Both the position numbers and the translations under genes were made by a program. Shown in pieces: positions 51,979 through 62,572 of a DNA stretch of 64,000 nucleotides. Position 1 is the stretch's first letter, and the number at the start of each line of letters is the position of its first letter. Location of the stretch: NCBI RefSeq assembly GCF_017991995.1, contig NZ_JAGOPN010000006.1:62001-126000 (forward strand), written 5' to 3'. Under the pieces are notes generated by a model. The model saw only the letters and a program-made list of their open reading frames with translations. It was not told the DNA's origin and searched no databases. The DNA comes from Pseudacidovorax sp. GTDB taxonomy: Bacteria > Pseudomonadota > Gammaproteobacteria > Burkholderiales > Burkholderiaceae_C.

Positions 51979-53133
51979 TCAGCCAGAAATCTGGCTGCTG
52001 GCCGTATGCATCGGCGCGAAGCGGTTGGTCTCCACCCAGCGGCGAACGCGCTCGGCATCGGCGATCCGGCTGAACTTGCCGGCAGAGTCCAGGAACACCA
52101 TGATGAGCTTGCGGCCGGCGACGCGCGCCTGCATCACCAGGCACTGTCCGGCCTCGGAGATGTAGCCCGTCTTCTGCAGACCGATGTCCCAATCGGGGCT
52201 GCGCACCAGCCGGTTTGTGGTGTTGAACTGCAGCATGCGGTTGCCCACCTCCACCTGGTATTCCGGCGAGGTCGTCAGGCTGCGCACCAGCGAATCCTGC
52301 GACGCGACAGCCACGAGAAGGGCCAGGTCCTGGGCCGTGGACTGATTGCTGCTCGACAGACCCGTGGGCTCGACATAGCGGGTGTCCTTCATGCCGATCA
52401 TCCGCGCCTTGGCATTCATCACGCTCACGAAGGTGGCCAGACCGCCTGGGTAGGTACGCCCCAGCGCATGAGCGGCCCGGTTCTCGCTCGACATCAGGGC
52501 AAGATGCAGCAGTTCGCCGCGCGGCAGCGTGGTGCCCACGGCCAGGCGCGAACGGCTGAACTTCTCGGTGTCCACATCGTCCTGGGTGATGGTGATCGGC
52601 TCGTCCATCGGCAACTTCGCCTCGCTGATCAGCAGGCCCGTCATGAGCTTGGTGATCGAGGCGATGGGCAGCACGGCATGGTCGTTCTTGCTCAGCAGCA
52701 CTTCGCGGGTGTCCTGGTCCATCACCAGCGCCACGCTCGACTTCAGGTCCAGCGGGTCCTGCGAGTGATGAAGGCCAGCGAGTTGGCCATAGGACTGGCG
52801 GGGCGGCTCGGCGACGCGCACCACGGAGCGACGCTGCACGGCCACCACCGTCTTGCCGCCACTCTTTCGCACCGTCGCGACCACATTCCGGCCACCGCGC
52901 ACGGCACGCTCCTCGGTGCGGGTCTTGGACGCCTTGGTGGCGGGCTTGGCCGCGACCTTGCTGGTGGCAGTTGGCCGCTTGGCCGCGGCCTGCTGCTTCT
53001 TGCCAGTGGCATGGGCGGCGGGCGTCAGGAAGGAAACTGCGCAAAGCGCCACGGCCAGAAGGCGCAGCGCGGGCAAGTACCGCTGTGAAGGAATTCGGGG
53101 CAAAACAGGCTGCGCGGGGGCTTCGGCCATCAA
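51979..53133 (-). CDS. pbpG: D-alanyl-D-alanine endopeptidase (penicillin-binding protein 7 type)
   Basis: This 384-residue periplasmic serine peptidase cuts peptidoglycan cross-links. The signal peptide spans about residues 19-42 (YLPALRLLAVALCAVSFLTP), followed by a Lys/Ala/Arg-rich linker to about 110. Low-molecular-mass PBP motifs: SxxK at Ser159-Lys162 (ASITKLM), SxN in LMSSENRAAHALG, KTG in GLQKTGYIS. It is longer than E. coli PbpG (310), the excess being the N-terminal linker. Downstream terminator shared with the IclR gene. Confidence 0.93.
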   Translation of the reverse strand: MMAEAPAQPVLPRIPSQRYLPALRLLAVALCAVSFLTPAAHATGKKQQAAAKRPTATSKVAAKPATKASKTRTEERAVRGGRNVVATVRKSGGKTVVAVQRRSVVRVAEPPRQSYGQLAGLHHSQDPLDLKSSVALVMDQDTREVLLSKNDHAVLPIASITKLMTGLLISEAKLPMDEPITITQDDVDTEKFSRSRLAVGTTLPRGELLHLALMSSENRAAHALGRTYPGGLATFVSVMNAKARMIGMKDTRYVEPTGLSSSNQSTAQDLALLVAVASQDSLVRSLTTSPEYQVEVGNRMLQFNTTNRLVRSPDWDIGLQKTGYISEAGQCLVMQARVAGRKLIMVFLDSAGKFSRIADAERVRRWVETNRFAPMHTASSQISG

Positions 53134-53181
53134 CTACTCCAGCGGCATGGAAATCTACAAGGTGCCGCAGTCTATCGAATA

Positions 53182-53212
53182 CAAAAAAGAGACGCAAATC
53201 AGTGACTTGCGC
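53182..53212 (-). terminator. Rho-independent terminator of the leuA transcript
   Basis: On the minus strand GCGCAAGTCA pairs with TGATTTGCGT (two G-U pairs) across one base, followed by CTCTTTTTTG. It lies 34 bp after the leuA stop. Confidence 0.85.
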
Positions 53213-53246
53213 CCCCTTCTTCATGCAAGCCGAAGAGCGCTCGAAA

Positions 53247-54785
53247 CTAACCCTGCGCCGCCACGCGCTCAGTCTGGCTGTGCAGCTTGTTCAGGGCGCT
53301 GAGGTACGCCTTGGCCGAGGCCACCACGATGTCGGGATCGGCCCCGACACCGTTGACCACGCGCCCCGCATTCTGCAGCCGCACCGTCACTTCGCCCTGG
53401 CTTTCGGTCGAGCCACTGATGGCATTGACCGAGTACAGCACCATCTCGGCGCCACTCTTCACATGCGACTCGATGGCCTTGAGCGAAGCGTCGACAGGGC
53501 CGTTGCCGCCCGATTCGCCCACCACCTCCTTGCCCTGGTCGATGAAGACCACACGGGCATGAGGCTGCTCACCGGTCTCGCTGTGCTGTGAGAGCGACAC
53601 AAAGCTGAACTGCTCGTCAACGTTCGACTGCTGCTCGGCGCTGACAAGGGCAAGGATGTCCTCGTCGAAAATCTCCGCCTTGCGATCAGCCAGTTCCTTG
53701 AAGCGCAGGAAGGCGGCGTTCAGGTCGGCCTCGCTGTCCATCGAGACGCCCAGGTCTTGCAATCGCTGCTTGAAGGCGTTGCGGCCGCTGAGCTTGCCCA
53801 GCACGATCTTGTTGGCCGTCCAGCCCACGTCCTCGGCGCGCATGATCTCGTAGGTGTCGCGGGCCTTGAGCACGCCATCCTGGTGGATGCCGGAGGCATG
53901 CGCGAAGGCATTGGCGCCCACCACGGCCTTGTTGGGCTGCACGACGAAGCCGGTGGTCTGGCTGACCATGCGGCTGGCCGCCACGATGTGCTGGGTATCG
54001 ATGTTGAGGTCGAGTCCGAAGTAGTCCTTGCGGGTCTTCACCGCCATCACGATCTCTTCGAGCGAGCAGTTGCCCGCGCGCTCGCCCAGGCCGTTGATGG
54101 TGCATTCGACCTGGCGGGCGCCGCCGATCTTCACGCCGGCCAGCGAGTTGGCCACCGCCATGCCCAGGTCGTTGTGGCAGTGCACCGACCAGATGGCCTT
54201 GTCGCTGTTGGGAACACGTTCGCGCAGCGTCTTGATGAACTGGCCGTAGAGCTCGGGGATCGCATAGCCCACCGTGTCGGGCACGTTGATGGTCGTGGCG
54301 CCTTCGGCGATCACGGCCTCGAGCACGCGGCAGAGAAAGTCCACGTCGCTACGGTAGCCGTCCTCGGGGCTGAATTCCACATCGGCCACCTTGTTGCGGG
54401 CGAAGCGCACGGCCAGCTTCGCTTGCTCCAGCACCTGCTCCGGCGTCATCCGCAGCTTCTTCTCCATGTGCAGCGGCGACGTGGCGATGAAAGTGTGGAT
54501 GCGCGCCCGCGCCGCGCCCGCGAGGGCGTCCGCGGCGCGCGAGATGTCGCGGTCGTTGGCACGCGAGAGGCCGCACACGGTGGAGTCCTTGATGGCGTTG
54601 GCGATGGCCTGCACCGCCTCGAAGTCGCCATTGGAGCTGGCGGGAAAGCCAGCCTCGATCACGTCGACCTTGAGCCGCTCCAACTGGCGCGCGATGCGCA
54701 GCTTCTCGTCACGCGTCATCGAGGCGCCTGGCGACTGCTCGCCGTCGCGCAAGGTGGTGTCGAAAATGATCAGCTGGTCGGTCAT
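53247..54785 (-). CDS. leuA: 2-isopropylmalate synthase, bacterial type
   Basis: This 512-residue enzyme condenses 2-oxoisovalerate with acetyl-CoA in leucine synthesis. [18 protein letters not shown] (about residues 6-23) gives the metal Asp and Arg-Asp pair; [15 protein letters not shown] (about 200-214) gives the His-x-His metal site; [18 protein letters not shown] follows. The C-terminal regulatory domain (about 385-505) holds [12 protein letters not shown] and the leucine allosteric fold. AAGGAG precedes ATG 54785. It lies 30 bp downstream of a second, longer leuA. Confidence 0.97.
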   Translation of the reverse strand: MTDQLIIFDTTLRDGEQSPGASMTRDEKLRIARQLERLKVDVIEAGFPASSNGDFEAVQAIANAIKDSTVCGLSRANDRDISRAADALAGAARARIHTFIATSPLHMEKKLRMTPEQVLEQAKLAVRFARNKVADVEFSPEDGYRSDVDFLCRVLEAVIAEGATTINVPDTVGYAIPELYGQFIKTLRERVPNSDKAIWSVHCHNDLGMAVANSLAGVKIGGARQVECTINGLGERAGNCSLEEIVMAVKTRKDYFGLDLNIDTQHIVAASRMVSQTTGFVVQPNKAVVGANAFAHASGIHQDGVLKARDTYEIMRAEDVGWTANKIVLGKLSGRNAFKQRLQDLGVSMDSEADLNAAFLRFKELADRKAEIFDEDILALVSAEQQSNVDEQFSFVSLSQHSETGEQPHARVVFIDQGKEVVGESGGNGPVDASLKAIESHVKSGAEMVLYSVNAISGSTESQGEVTVRLQNAGRVVNGVGADPDIVVASAKAYLSALNKLHSQTERVAAQG

Positions 54786-54815
54786 CGTGGGCTCCTTGTC
54801 CGTGTACGTTCTGCG

Positions 54816-56525
54816 TCAGGCCACCTCGGCGGCAACCGACGATTGTGCCTGCTGCGCCTCTGCACCTCCGGCACGCTGCATGCCCGACACGATGGCCTTG
54901 AGCGCAGCGGCCGTGGTGTCGGCATCGATGCCGACGCCGAACAGGGTTCGCGAATCGCCCATGCGCATTTCCACATAGGCCACCGAGCGCGCGTCGGCCC
55001 CGGCGCCGATGGCATGCTGGTGGTAGTCCATCACGCGGATCGGCTGTCCGATGGCCTCGGCCACGGCCCGGCTGAAGGCATCGATGGGCCCGTTGCCGCG
55101 GCCTTCGATGGCCACTGATTCGCCGGCCCACATGAGTTCGCCACGCAGCACGGTGAGCGCCTGGTCGCCCTCGCCTTCCACGGACTGCACGCGCTGGCGC
55201 AGGCCCTGGGCGCCGTCCATGCGGTACTCGCGGCGGAAGATGCTCCAGAGGTCGGCCGCGCCCAGTTCCTTGCCTTCCACGTCCATCACCTGCTGCACCA
55301 CCTGGCTGAACTCGATCTGCAGGCGGCGCGGCAATTCGAGGCCGTATTCGCTTTCGAGCAGGTACGAGATACCGCCCTTGCCCGACTGGCTGTTCACGCG
55401 GATCACGGCTTCGTAGCTGCGGCCCACGTCCTTCGGGTCGATCGGGAGGTAGGGGATGTCCCAGATGTCGCCGTCCTTGCGCGCCGAGAAGGCCTTCTTG
55501 ATCGCATCCTGATGCGAGCCCGAGAAGGAGGTGTAGACGAGGTCGCCCACATAGGGATGGCGCGGATGCACCGGGATCTGATTGCAATACTCGACCGTGG
55601 CGCGAATGTCGTCGATGTGGGAGAAGTCGAGGCCCGGCGACACGCCTTGCGTGTAAAGGTTGAGCGCCACGTTCACGATGTCGAGGTTGCCGGTGCGCTC
55701 GCCGTTGCCGAAGAGGCAACCTTCGAGCCGGTTCGCGCCCGCCATGACGGCGAACTCGGCAGCGGCCGTACCGGTGCCGCGGTCATTGTGCGGGTGTGCG
55801 CAGAGCACGATGGCATCACGCCGCTCGAGGTTGCGATGCATCCACTCGATCATGTCCGCGAAGATGTTGGGCGTGGAATGCTCGACGGTCGACGGCAGAT
55901 TGACGATGCACTTGCGATCCGGCGTCGGTGCCCAGACCTCGGTCACGGCATCGACGACACGCTTGGAGAAGGCCAGGTCGGTGCCGGAGAACATCTCGGG
56001 CGAATACTGGAAGGTCCATTGGGTGGCCGGCTGGCGCGCGGCCTGGTCCTTGAACATCCGCGCATGGGTCACGGCGAGTTCGACGATGCCGTCTTCGTCG
56101 AGGCCGAGCACCACGCGCCGCATGACCGGCGCCACGGCGTTGTAGAGGTGCACGATCGCGCGCGGGGCGCCTTGCAGTGATTCGAAGGTGCGTTCGATCA
56201 GGTGCTCGCGCGCCTGGGTCAGCACCTGGATCGTCACGTCGTCGGGAATGCGGTCTTCCTCGATCAGCTTGCGCACGAAGTCGAACTCGGTCTGCGAAGC
56301 CGAGGGAAAGCCGACCTCGATCTCCTTGAAGCCAATGGCCACGAGCGTCTCGAACATCCGCATCTTGCGTTCGAGGTCCATCGGTTCGACCAAGGCCTGG
56401 TTGCCGTCGCGCAGGTCGGTCGACAGCCAGATCGGCGCACGGGTGATTACGGCGTCGGGCCAGGTGCGGTCCTTGAGACCGATCGGTGCGAAGGCGCGGT
56501 ACTTGGTGTGAGGCTGCTGAAGCAT
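54816..56525 (-). CDS. leuA: 2-isopropylmalate synthase, long (type 2) form
   Basis: This 569-residue second LeuA is of the actinobacterial/fungal-like long type. [17 protein letters not shown] (about residues 33-49) and [16 protein letters not shown] (about 242-257) are the metal sites; [18 protein letters not shown] (about 273-290) is the type 2 signature. The regulatory C-terminus is about 430-560 ([13 protein letters not shown]). ATG 56525 begins [12 protein letters not shown], typical of this form; the frame is open to 56594. A leucine leader and hairpin lie upstream. The bacterial-type leuA follows at 30 bp. Confidence 0.95.
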   Translation of the reverse strand: MLQQPHTKYRAFAPIGLKDRTWPDAVITRAPIWLSTDLRDGNQALVEPMDLERKMRMFETLVAIGFKEIEVGFPSASQTEFDFVRKLIEEDRIPDDVTIQVLTQAREHLIERTFESLQGAPRAIVHLYNAVAPVMRRVVLGLDEDGIVELAVTHARMFKDQAARQPATQWTFQYSPEMFSGTDLAFSKRVVDAVTEVWAPTPDRKCIVNLPSTVEHSTPNIFADMIEWMHRNLERRDAIVLCAHPHNDRGTGTAAAEFAVMAGANRLEGCLFGNGERTGNLDIVNVALNLYTQGVSPGLDFSHIDDIRATVEYCNQIPVHPRHPYVGDLVYTSFSGSHQDAIKKAFSARKDGDIWDIPYLPIDPKDVGRSYEAVIRVNSQSGKGGISYLLESEYGLELPRRLQIEFSQVVQQVMDVEGKELGAADLWSIFRREYRMDGAQGLRQRVQSVEGEGDQALTVLRGELMWAGESVAIEGRGNGPIDAFSRAVAEAIGQPIRVMDYHQHAIGAGADARSVAYVEMRMGDSRTLFGVGIDADTTAAALKAIVSGMQRAGGAEAQQAQSSVAAEVA

Positions 56526-56574
56526 GTCGATTTCTCTGCAAGAGGTTGGAACCGACCAGCAACCCCATAGACTA

Positions 56575-56603
56575 ACGGCCCGTTGCTGGTACAAACGGGC
56601 CGT
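56575..56603 (-). promoter_or_regulatory. Attenuator-like hairpin between leuL and leuA
   Basis: ACGGCCCGTT and AACGGGCCGT are perfect 10-bp arms with a 9-base loop, about 26 bp after the leuL stop and 49 bp before the leuA start. The T run is short (TTAG), so it may act as a weak terminator or pause hairpin in leader-peptide control. Confidence 0.65.
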
Positions 56604-56629
56604 GTCGAGGGTGTTTTGCGCGCGCGCCT

Positions 56630-56686
56630 TTACCTTCTCCGCCCGTCGGGGGAGATCAGTAGTAGGGCCAGGGCAAAAACGTTCAT
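56630..56686 (-). CDS. leuL: Leucine operon leader peptide
   Basis: The 18-residue peptide [18 protein letters not shown] contains four Leu, three in a row, plus Val and Ile. Two of the Leu codons are CTA, rare in this GC-rich genome, which suits sensing of charged leucyl-tRNA. GGAG stands 5 nt upstream of its ATG, and an inverted repeat follows before leuA. It starts 29 bp downstream of pssA on the same strand. Ribosome-mediated attenuation is inferred. Confidence 0.85.
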   Translation of the reverse strand: MNVFALALLLISPDGRRR

Positions 56687-56715
56687 GAGGGCTCCGACTC
56701 TAACACAGGGCCCGA

Positions 56716-57540
56716 TCATTCGTGCAACCCACGCTCGTCGGGCTCGTCGGTGGAAATGCTGATCATGCTCACCGGTTGGCCTTTGGCCTTGCGCCATGCA
56801 TAGATCGCGTAGCCACTCAGGCCATAGAGCACGAAGAGGCAGAACAGCACGGTGGGCGGATGGATGTTGATCACCGCGATGCCCAGCGCGATCAGCACCA
56901 ACGTGGCGAAAGGCACGCTCTTGCGGATCTGCATGTCCTTGAAGCTGTAGAACGGCGCATTGGTCACCATCGACAGTCCCGCGTACAGCGTGAAGAAGAA
57001 GGTGATCCAGGTGATCTGCGTCCAGCTCAGGTACCAGACGTCGGCGCCGCGCCGGCCCCAGTCGGTCATCAGCCAGATGAAGCCGGCCACCAGCGCCGCT
57101 GCGGCGGGCGAAGGGAGACCCTGGAACCAACGCTTGTCGACCACGCCAGTGTTGACGTTGAAGCGCGCCAACCGCAGCGCCGCGCAGGCACAGTACACGA
57201 AGGCAGCGATCCAGCCCCAGCGGCCCAGGCCCTTGAGCGACCATTCGTAGGCGATGAGCGCCGGCGCCGCGCCGAAGGACACCATGTCCGCCAGCGAGTC
57301 CATCTGCTCGCCGAAGGCACTCTGGGTGTGCGTCATGCGTGCCACGCGGCCGTCCAGGCTGTCGAGCACCATGGCGCAGAACACGCCCACCGTGGCCAGG
57401 TCGAAGCGGCCGTTCATGGCCATGACGATGGCATAGAAGCCACCGAACAGCGCCGCCAGCGTGACCAGGTTGGGCAGTACGTAGATGCCCTTGCGGCGCT
57501 TGCGGATCGGCGCGTCGTTCAAGGGGGAGTGGTCGTGCAT
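56716..57540 (-). CDS. pssA: CDP-diacylglycerol--serine O-phosphatidyltransferase
   Basis: This 274-residue membrane enzyme makes phosphatidylserine. The CDP-alcohol transferase motif DG-x2-AR-x8-G-x3-D-x3-D is present in DSLDGRVARM...GEQMDSLADM (about residues 60-86). The hydrophobic helices follow to about 245. ATG 57540 (MHDHSPLNDAPIRKRRKG) is preferred over the longer frame from 57672. It stands between ilvC and leuL, as in other Burkholderiales. A terminator upstream suggests its own promoter. Confidence 0.95.
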   Translation of the reverse strand: MHDHSPLNDAPIRKRRKGIYVLPNLVTLAALFGGFYAIVMAMNGRFDLATVGVFCAMVLDSLDGRVARMTHTQSAFGEQMDSLADMVSFGAAPALIAYEWSLKGLGRWGWIAAFVYCACAALRLARFNVNTGVVDKRWFQGLPSPAAAALVAGFIWLMTDWGRRGADVWYLSWTQITWITFFFTLYAGLSMVTNAPFYSFKDMQIRKSVPFATLVLIALGIAVINIHPPTVLFCLFVLYGLSGYAIYAWRKAKGQPVSMISISTDEPDERGLHE

Positions 57541-57663
57541 GAATTCGGCCTCCGGCCTTCCGGGAAACGTGGCAGTGTAGTCAATGACGTCGCCGCGCCC
57601 CGCGGCGGATTGCCGCTTCCAAAGGACATCGGCGCACACGCCATCAAGGGTGACGACAAAGAA

Positions 57664-57689
57664 AAAGGCCACCGCACGCGGTGGCCTTT
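57664..57689 (-). terminator. Rho-independent terminator after ilvC
   Basis: AAAGGCCACCGC and GCGGTGGCCTTT form a perfect 12-bp stem around two bases, with TTTTTCTTTG following on the minus strand. It separates ilvC from pssA. Confidence 0.88.
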
Positions 57690-57721
57690 GCGGCTGGCGG
57701 AGATGCCCCGCCGAAGCCCGA

Positions 57722-58855
<1,134 letters not shown>

Positions 58856-58889
58856 GGACCGGACGGGCAAGGACCGAGCCCCGATTCCG

Positions 58890-59381
58890 TCACACGCGCA
58901 GGATGCGCTCGCCGCGGCCGATGCCGCTCGGGCCCGTTCGCACCGTCTCGAGGATGGCGCTGCGGTCGATGGCGTCCAGGAAGGCGTCGTTCTTGCCGTG
59001 GTCGCCTGTGAGCTCGATGGTGTAGCTCTTGTCGGTCACGTCGATGATGCGGCCGCGGAAGATGTCGGCCATGCGCTTCATCTCCTCGCGCTCCTTGCCC
59101 ACGGCGCGCACCTTCACCATCATGAGCTCGCGCTCGGTGTAGGCGCCTTCGGTCAGGTCGACCACCTTGACCACCTCGATCAGGCGGTTCAGGTGCTTGG
59201 TGATCTGCTCGATCACGTCGTCCGAACCCTGGGTCTGGATGGTCATGCGCGACAGGCTCGGGTCTTCGGTGGGGGCCACCGTCAGCGACTCGATGTTGTA
59301 GCCGCGGGCCGAGAACAGGCCCACCACGCGGGAGAGTGCGCCGGGCTCGTTCTCGAGCAGCACGGCAATGATGTGCTTCAT
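58890..59381 (-). CDS. ilvH: Acetolactate synthase small (regulatory) subunit
   Basis: A 163-residue ACT-domain subunit of acetohydroxyacid synthase. The ACT domain (about 1-80: MKHIIAVLLENEPGALSRVVGLF; RGYNIESLTV) binds valine and mediates feedback; the C-terminal part (about 85-160) activates the large subunit. ATG 59381 begins the ACT fold. It follows ilvB after 129 bp. Confidence 0.97.
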   Translation of the reverse strand: MKHIIAVLLENEPGALSRVVGLFSARGYNIESLTVAPTEDPSLSRMTIQTQGSDDVIEQITKHLNRLIEVVKVVDLTEGAYTERELMMVKVRAVGKEREEMKRMADIFRGRIIDVTDKSYTIELTGDHGKNDAFLDAIDRSAILETVRTGPSGIGRGERILRV

Positions 59382-59411
59382 GGTGTCGATTCCTCTTTTC
59401 GCCGCCCTCCC

Positions 59412-59497
59412 CTGCGCACGGTAATGCGCAGGCTTGGCGGGCAATAGATTCGTCTGGAAGGGGAAGGAAAACGCAGCGCCGGCCGCGCACGGCCGGC
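59412..59497. other. Two hairpins in the gap between ilvB and ilvH
   Basis: CCTGCGCA/TGCGCAGG (59412-59433, 6-base loop) and GCCGGCC/GGCCGGC (59478-59497, 6-base loop) lie in the gap. The second is 13 bp after the ilvB stop. They could modulate the ilvB/ilvH transcript ratio or stability; no T runs follow. Confidence 0.4.
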
Positions 59498-59510
59498 CCC
59501 GCTCAACGGC

Positions 59511-61277
59511 TCACAGGTCTTCGCTGCCCAGCAGCATCTCGGTGATGCCCTTGCCGGCCTGGACCATCGGGAACACGTTCTCGGTGGGGTCGGTGCGGAA
59601 GTCCATGAACACGGTGCGGTCCTTGAGCTTGCGGGCCTCGCGCAGTGCGGGCTCGACGTCCTGCGGACGCTCGATCAGCATGCCGACGTGGCCGTAGGCC
59701 TCTGCGAGCTTCACGAAGTTGGGCAACGCGTCCATGTAGCTGTGGCTGTAGCGGCCGGAGTATTCGATCTCCTGCCACTGGCGCACCATGCCCAGGTAGC
59801 GGTTGTTCAACGAGCAGATCTTGATCGGCGTGTTGTACTGCAGACAGGTCGACAGCTCCTGGATGCACATCTGCACCGAGCCTTCACCGGTGATGGTGAA
59901 GACCTCCGCCTCCGGCTTTGCCAGCTTGATGCCCATGGCGTAGGGAATGCCCACGCCCATGGTGCCCAGGCCGCCGGAGTTGATCCAGCGACGCGGCTCG
60001 TCGAAACGGTAATACTGCGCGGCCCACATCTGGTGCTGACCCACGTCGGAGCACACATAGGCCTCGACGTCCTTGGTCATGTTCCACAGCGTCTCGACGA
60101 CGTACTGGGGCTTAATCACGTCCTTGTTGTCGCGGTCGTACTTCAGGCAGTCGCGGCTGCGCCAGGTCTCGATGGTCTTCCACCAGTCGGCCAGCGCCCC
60201 GGCGTCGGGCTTGGTGCCGCTTTCGCGCACCATGGAGATCAGCTCGGTCAGCACGTCCTTGACGTCGCCGACGATGGGCACGTCCACCTTCACCCTCTTG
60301 GAGATGCTCGACGGGTCGATGTCGATGTGGATGATCTTGCGTTCGTTCTGCGCGAAGTGCTTCGGGTTGCCGATCACACGGTCGTCGAAACGCGCGCCCA
60401 CAGCCAGCAGCACATCGCAGTTCTGCATGGCATTGTTGGCTTCGATGGTCCCGTGCATGCCCAGCATGCCCAGAAACTTGCGATCACTCGCGGGGTAGGC
60501 ACCCAGGCCCATCAACGTATTGGTGACCGGATAGCCGAGCATGTCGACCAGCGTGCGCAACTCGTTGGTGGCATTGCCCAGCAACACGCCGCCGCCGGTG
60601 TAGATGTACGGACGCTTGGCCGTCAGCAGCAGTTGCAGCGCCTTGCGGATCTGCCCGCCATGGCCTTTGCGCACCGGGTTGTACGAGCGCATCTCGACCT
60701 TGTCCGGGTAGCCGTGGTAGGCCACCTTCTTGAAGGAGACGTCCTTGGGCACGTCCACCACCACCGGGCCGGGCCGGCCGCTGCGGGCGATGTGGAAGGC
60801 CTTCTTCATGGTCGCCGCCAGATCCTTGGGATCCTTGACCAGGAAGTTGTGCTTCACGATGGGGCGCGTGATGCCGACGGTGTCGCATTCCTGGAAGGCG
60901 TCCAGGCCGATGGCCGCCGTGGGCACCTGGCCGGCGACGATCACCATGGGGATCGAATCCATGTACGCGGTCGCGATGCCGGTAACCGCATTGGTCAGGC
61001 CCGGGCCCGAGGTGACCAGCGCCACGCCGACGTCGCCCGTCGCCCGGGCATAACCGTCGGCGGCGTGCACGGCCGCCTGCTCGTGGCGCACCAGCACGTG
61101 CTGGATGGTGTCCTGCTTGTAGAGCGCGTCGTAGATGTAGAGGACGGCGCCACCGGGGTAGCCCCAGATGTACTTGACGCCTTCGGCCTGCAGTGCCTTG
61201 ATCAGCACTTCAGAGCCCATGAGTTCTTGGGGTTGGCCAGCCGCGACCGCGGCGGTCTCTGCCTTGGAGATTTCCAT
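59511..61277 (-). CDS. ilvB: Acetolactate synthase large subunit
   Basis: This 588-residue ThDP enzyme condenses pyruvate to acetolactate (or with 2-oxobutyrate). YPGGAVLYIYDAL (about residues 40-52), the catalytic Glu in VRHEQAAVHAADGYARATG (about 63-81), FAD-type domain LMGLGAYPASDRKFLGMLG (about 265-283) and the ThDP motif GEGSVQMCIQELSTC...NNRYLG (about 459 on) are intact. GEGS replaces the commoner GDGS. ATG 61277 (MEISKAETAAVAAGQ) is used, with GGAAGG upstream. It is the first gene of ilvB-ilvH-ilvC. Confidence 0.97.
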   Translation of the reverse strand: MEISKAETAAVAAGQPQELMGSEVLIKALQAEGVKYIWGYPGGAVLYIYDALYKQDTIQHVLVRHEQAAVHAADGYARATGDVGVALVTSGPGLTNAVTGIATAYMDSIPMVIVAGQVPTAAIGLDAFQECDTVGITRPIVKHNFLVKDPKDLAATMKKAFHIARSGRPGPVVVDVPKDVSFKKVAYHGYPDKVEMRSYNPVRKGHGGQIRKALQLLLTAKRPYIYTGGGVLLGNATNELRTLVDMLGYPVTNTLMGLGAYPASDRKFLGMLGMHGTIEANNAMQNCDVLLAVGARFDDRVIGNPKHFAQNERKIIHIDIDPSSISKRVKVDVPIVGDVKDVLTELISMVRESGTKPDAGALADWWKTIETWRSRDCLKYDRDNKDVIKPQYVVETLWNMTKDVEAYVCSDVGQHQMWAAQYYRFDEPRRWINSGGLGTMGVGIPYAMGIKLAKPEAEVFTITGEGSVQMCIQELSTCLQYNTPIKICSLNNRYLGMVRQWQEIEYSGRYSHSYMDALPNFVKLAEAYGHVGMLIERPQDVEPALREARKLKDRTVFMDFRTDPTENVFPMVQAGKGITEMLLGSEDL

Positions 61278-61569
61278 TTGATGAACCTTCCGAGTTTTCG
61301 GGAACGAAAAACCTTGGGTGCCCCTTGCCAGCCCTTGTGGGGCCGCGCCAGGACTTGAGGCCAAAACCATGGGCGGACAGGTGAACCGCCGGACTTTGAC
61401 CCGTTTGCCTTTTGACTGCGAGCCGGCGATTATGACACCGGACAGGACAAAAGCCAGCCTCCTGCCAGCCAATGCAATAATCCATGAGTTTGTCTGCGGG
61501 CCTTTGTCACAGGTTCGCGCCATAGCCCCTCCGCAGTCGCCCCTCCCTCGCCCTACGGCAACCTCGCGC

Positions 61570-62142
61570 TTGGCCACCGAACAAGAACTCTCAGATTTTC
61601 TCAAGAGCGTCGAAAAGCGTGCATTCAAGCGTTCGCTGTACCACGTTCGCGATGAAGAGGCGGCCCTGGACATCGTGCAGGACAGCATGATGAAGCTGGC
61701 CGAACACTATGGCGACAAGCCACCGGCCGAGTTGCCGATGCTGTTCCAGCGGATTTTGTCCAACTGCACCCTCGACTGGTTTCGGCGACAGAAGACGCGC
61801 CGGGCCCTGTTCTCGAACCTCAGCGACTTCGAGAGCGACGACGACGACGCGGGCGATTTCGATCTGCTCGGCAGCTTCAACGGTGACCTCGACACCCGCG
61901 AGACCGAAAGCGCCGAGGATGTCACCCGCCGCACCCAGGTCTTCCACCAGATCGAAGCCGAGATCGCGGCGCTCCCCACTCGTCAACGAGAAGCTTTCCT
62001 GTTGCGTTACTGGGAGGAGATGGATGTGTCCGAGACAGCCGCCGCCATGGGCTGCTCAGAAGGCAGCGTGAAGACGCACTGCTCCCGGGCCATCCAGGCA
62101 CTCAGCCGCGCCCTCAAGGCGAAGGGGTTTCTGCCGCCATGA
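61570..62142 (+). CDS. RNA polymerase sigma factor, ECF-like
   Basis: About 190 residues. Region 2 is about 5-75 (FLKSVEKRAFKRSLYHVRDEE, ALDIVQDSMMKLAEHYGD) and region 4 about 125-185 (LPTRQREAFLLRYWEEMDVSE, CSEGSVKTHCSRAI). An acidic linker DDDDAGDFD lies between. Homologues in Burkholderiales open with this ATEQELSDFL stretch, so TTG 61570 is chosen; an ATG at 61432 would add 46 unlikely residues. Its stop overlaps DUF3619 (ATGA). The membrane protein next to it is a candidate anti-sigma. The 292 bp between this gene and ilvB holds both divergent promoters. Confidence 0.88.
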   Translation: MATEQELSDFLKSVEKRAFKRSLYHVRDEEAALDIVQDSMMKLAEHYGDKPPAELPMLFQRILSNCTLDWFRRQKTRRALFSNLSDFESDDDDAGDFDLLGSFNGDLDTRETESAEDVTRRTQVFHQIEAEIAALPTRQREAFLLRYWEEMDVSETAAAMGCSEGSVKTHCSRAIQALSRALKAKGFLPP

Positions 62143-62561
62143 CTTCGACACGCATGACCTCCTCCTCCAATCCGGAAGACCTGTTCGGCCGCGCCATCGC
62201 CGCTCGACTGAGCGCCGGTGCAGACGACCTGCCGCGCGACATCAGCGAGCGCCTCCGAGCGTCCCGCACACGGGCGCTTTCCCAGCGAAAGCGCGAGATG
62301 GCCCACACCGTCGTGGTCGAAGCCGGCGGCAGCGCCATCCTCGGCCTTCAGGGCTGGTGGCAGCGCGCGCTGGCCGTGGCGCCCCTGCTGCTGCTGACGA
62401 TTGGCCTGCTCACCATTGGCCTGACCCAGGAAGAGCGCCGTACCGCCGAACTGGCCGAGGTCGATGCAGCCTTGCTGACCGACGACCTCCCGCCCGCCGC
62501 CTACACCGACCCCGGTTTTGCCCAGTTCCTGAAGGCGAACGCCGCCGCTGCGCACCAGTGA
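62139..62561 (+). CDS. DUF3619 family membrane protein (putative anti-sigma)
   Basis: This 140-residue protein has a cytoplasmic N-terminal part (1-70), one helix (about 76-95: RALAVAPLLLLTIGLLTIGL) and a periplasmic C-terminus with LTDDLPPAAYTDPGFAQFL (about 112-130), the signature of the family. The ATGA overlap with the sigma gene implies stoichiometric translation and suggests it anchors or inhibits that sigma factor; this is inference. It overlaps or abuts the DUF3106 gene. Confidence 0.85.
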   Translation: MTSTRMTSSSNPEDLFGRAIAARLSAGADDLPRDISERLRASRTRALSQRKREMAHTVVVEAGGSAILGLQGWWQRALAVAPLLLLTIGLLTIGLTQEERRTAELAEVDAALLTDDLPPAAYTDPGFAQFLKANAAAAHQ

Positions 62562-62572
62562 TGGAGGTCGAT

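Noticed and set aside
61278-61485. Branched-chain leader peptide upstream of ilvB
   Set aside because: The only short frame with a start here (MDYCIGWQEAG...) has no run of Leu, Val or Ile codons and no attenuator hairpin.
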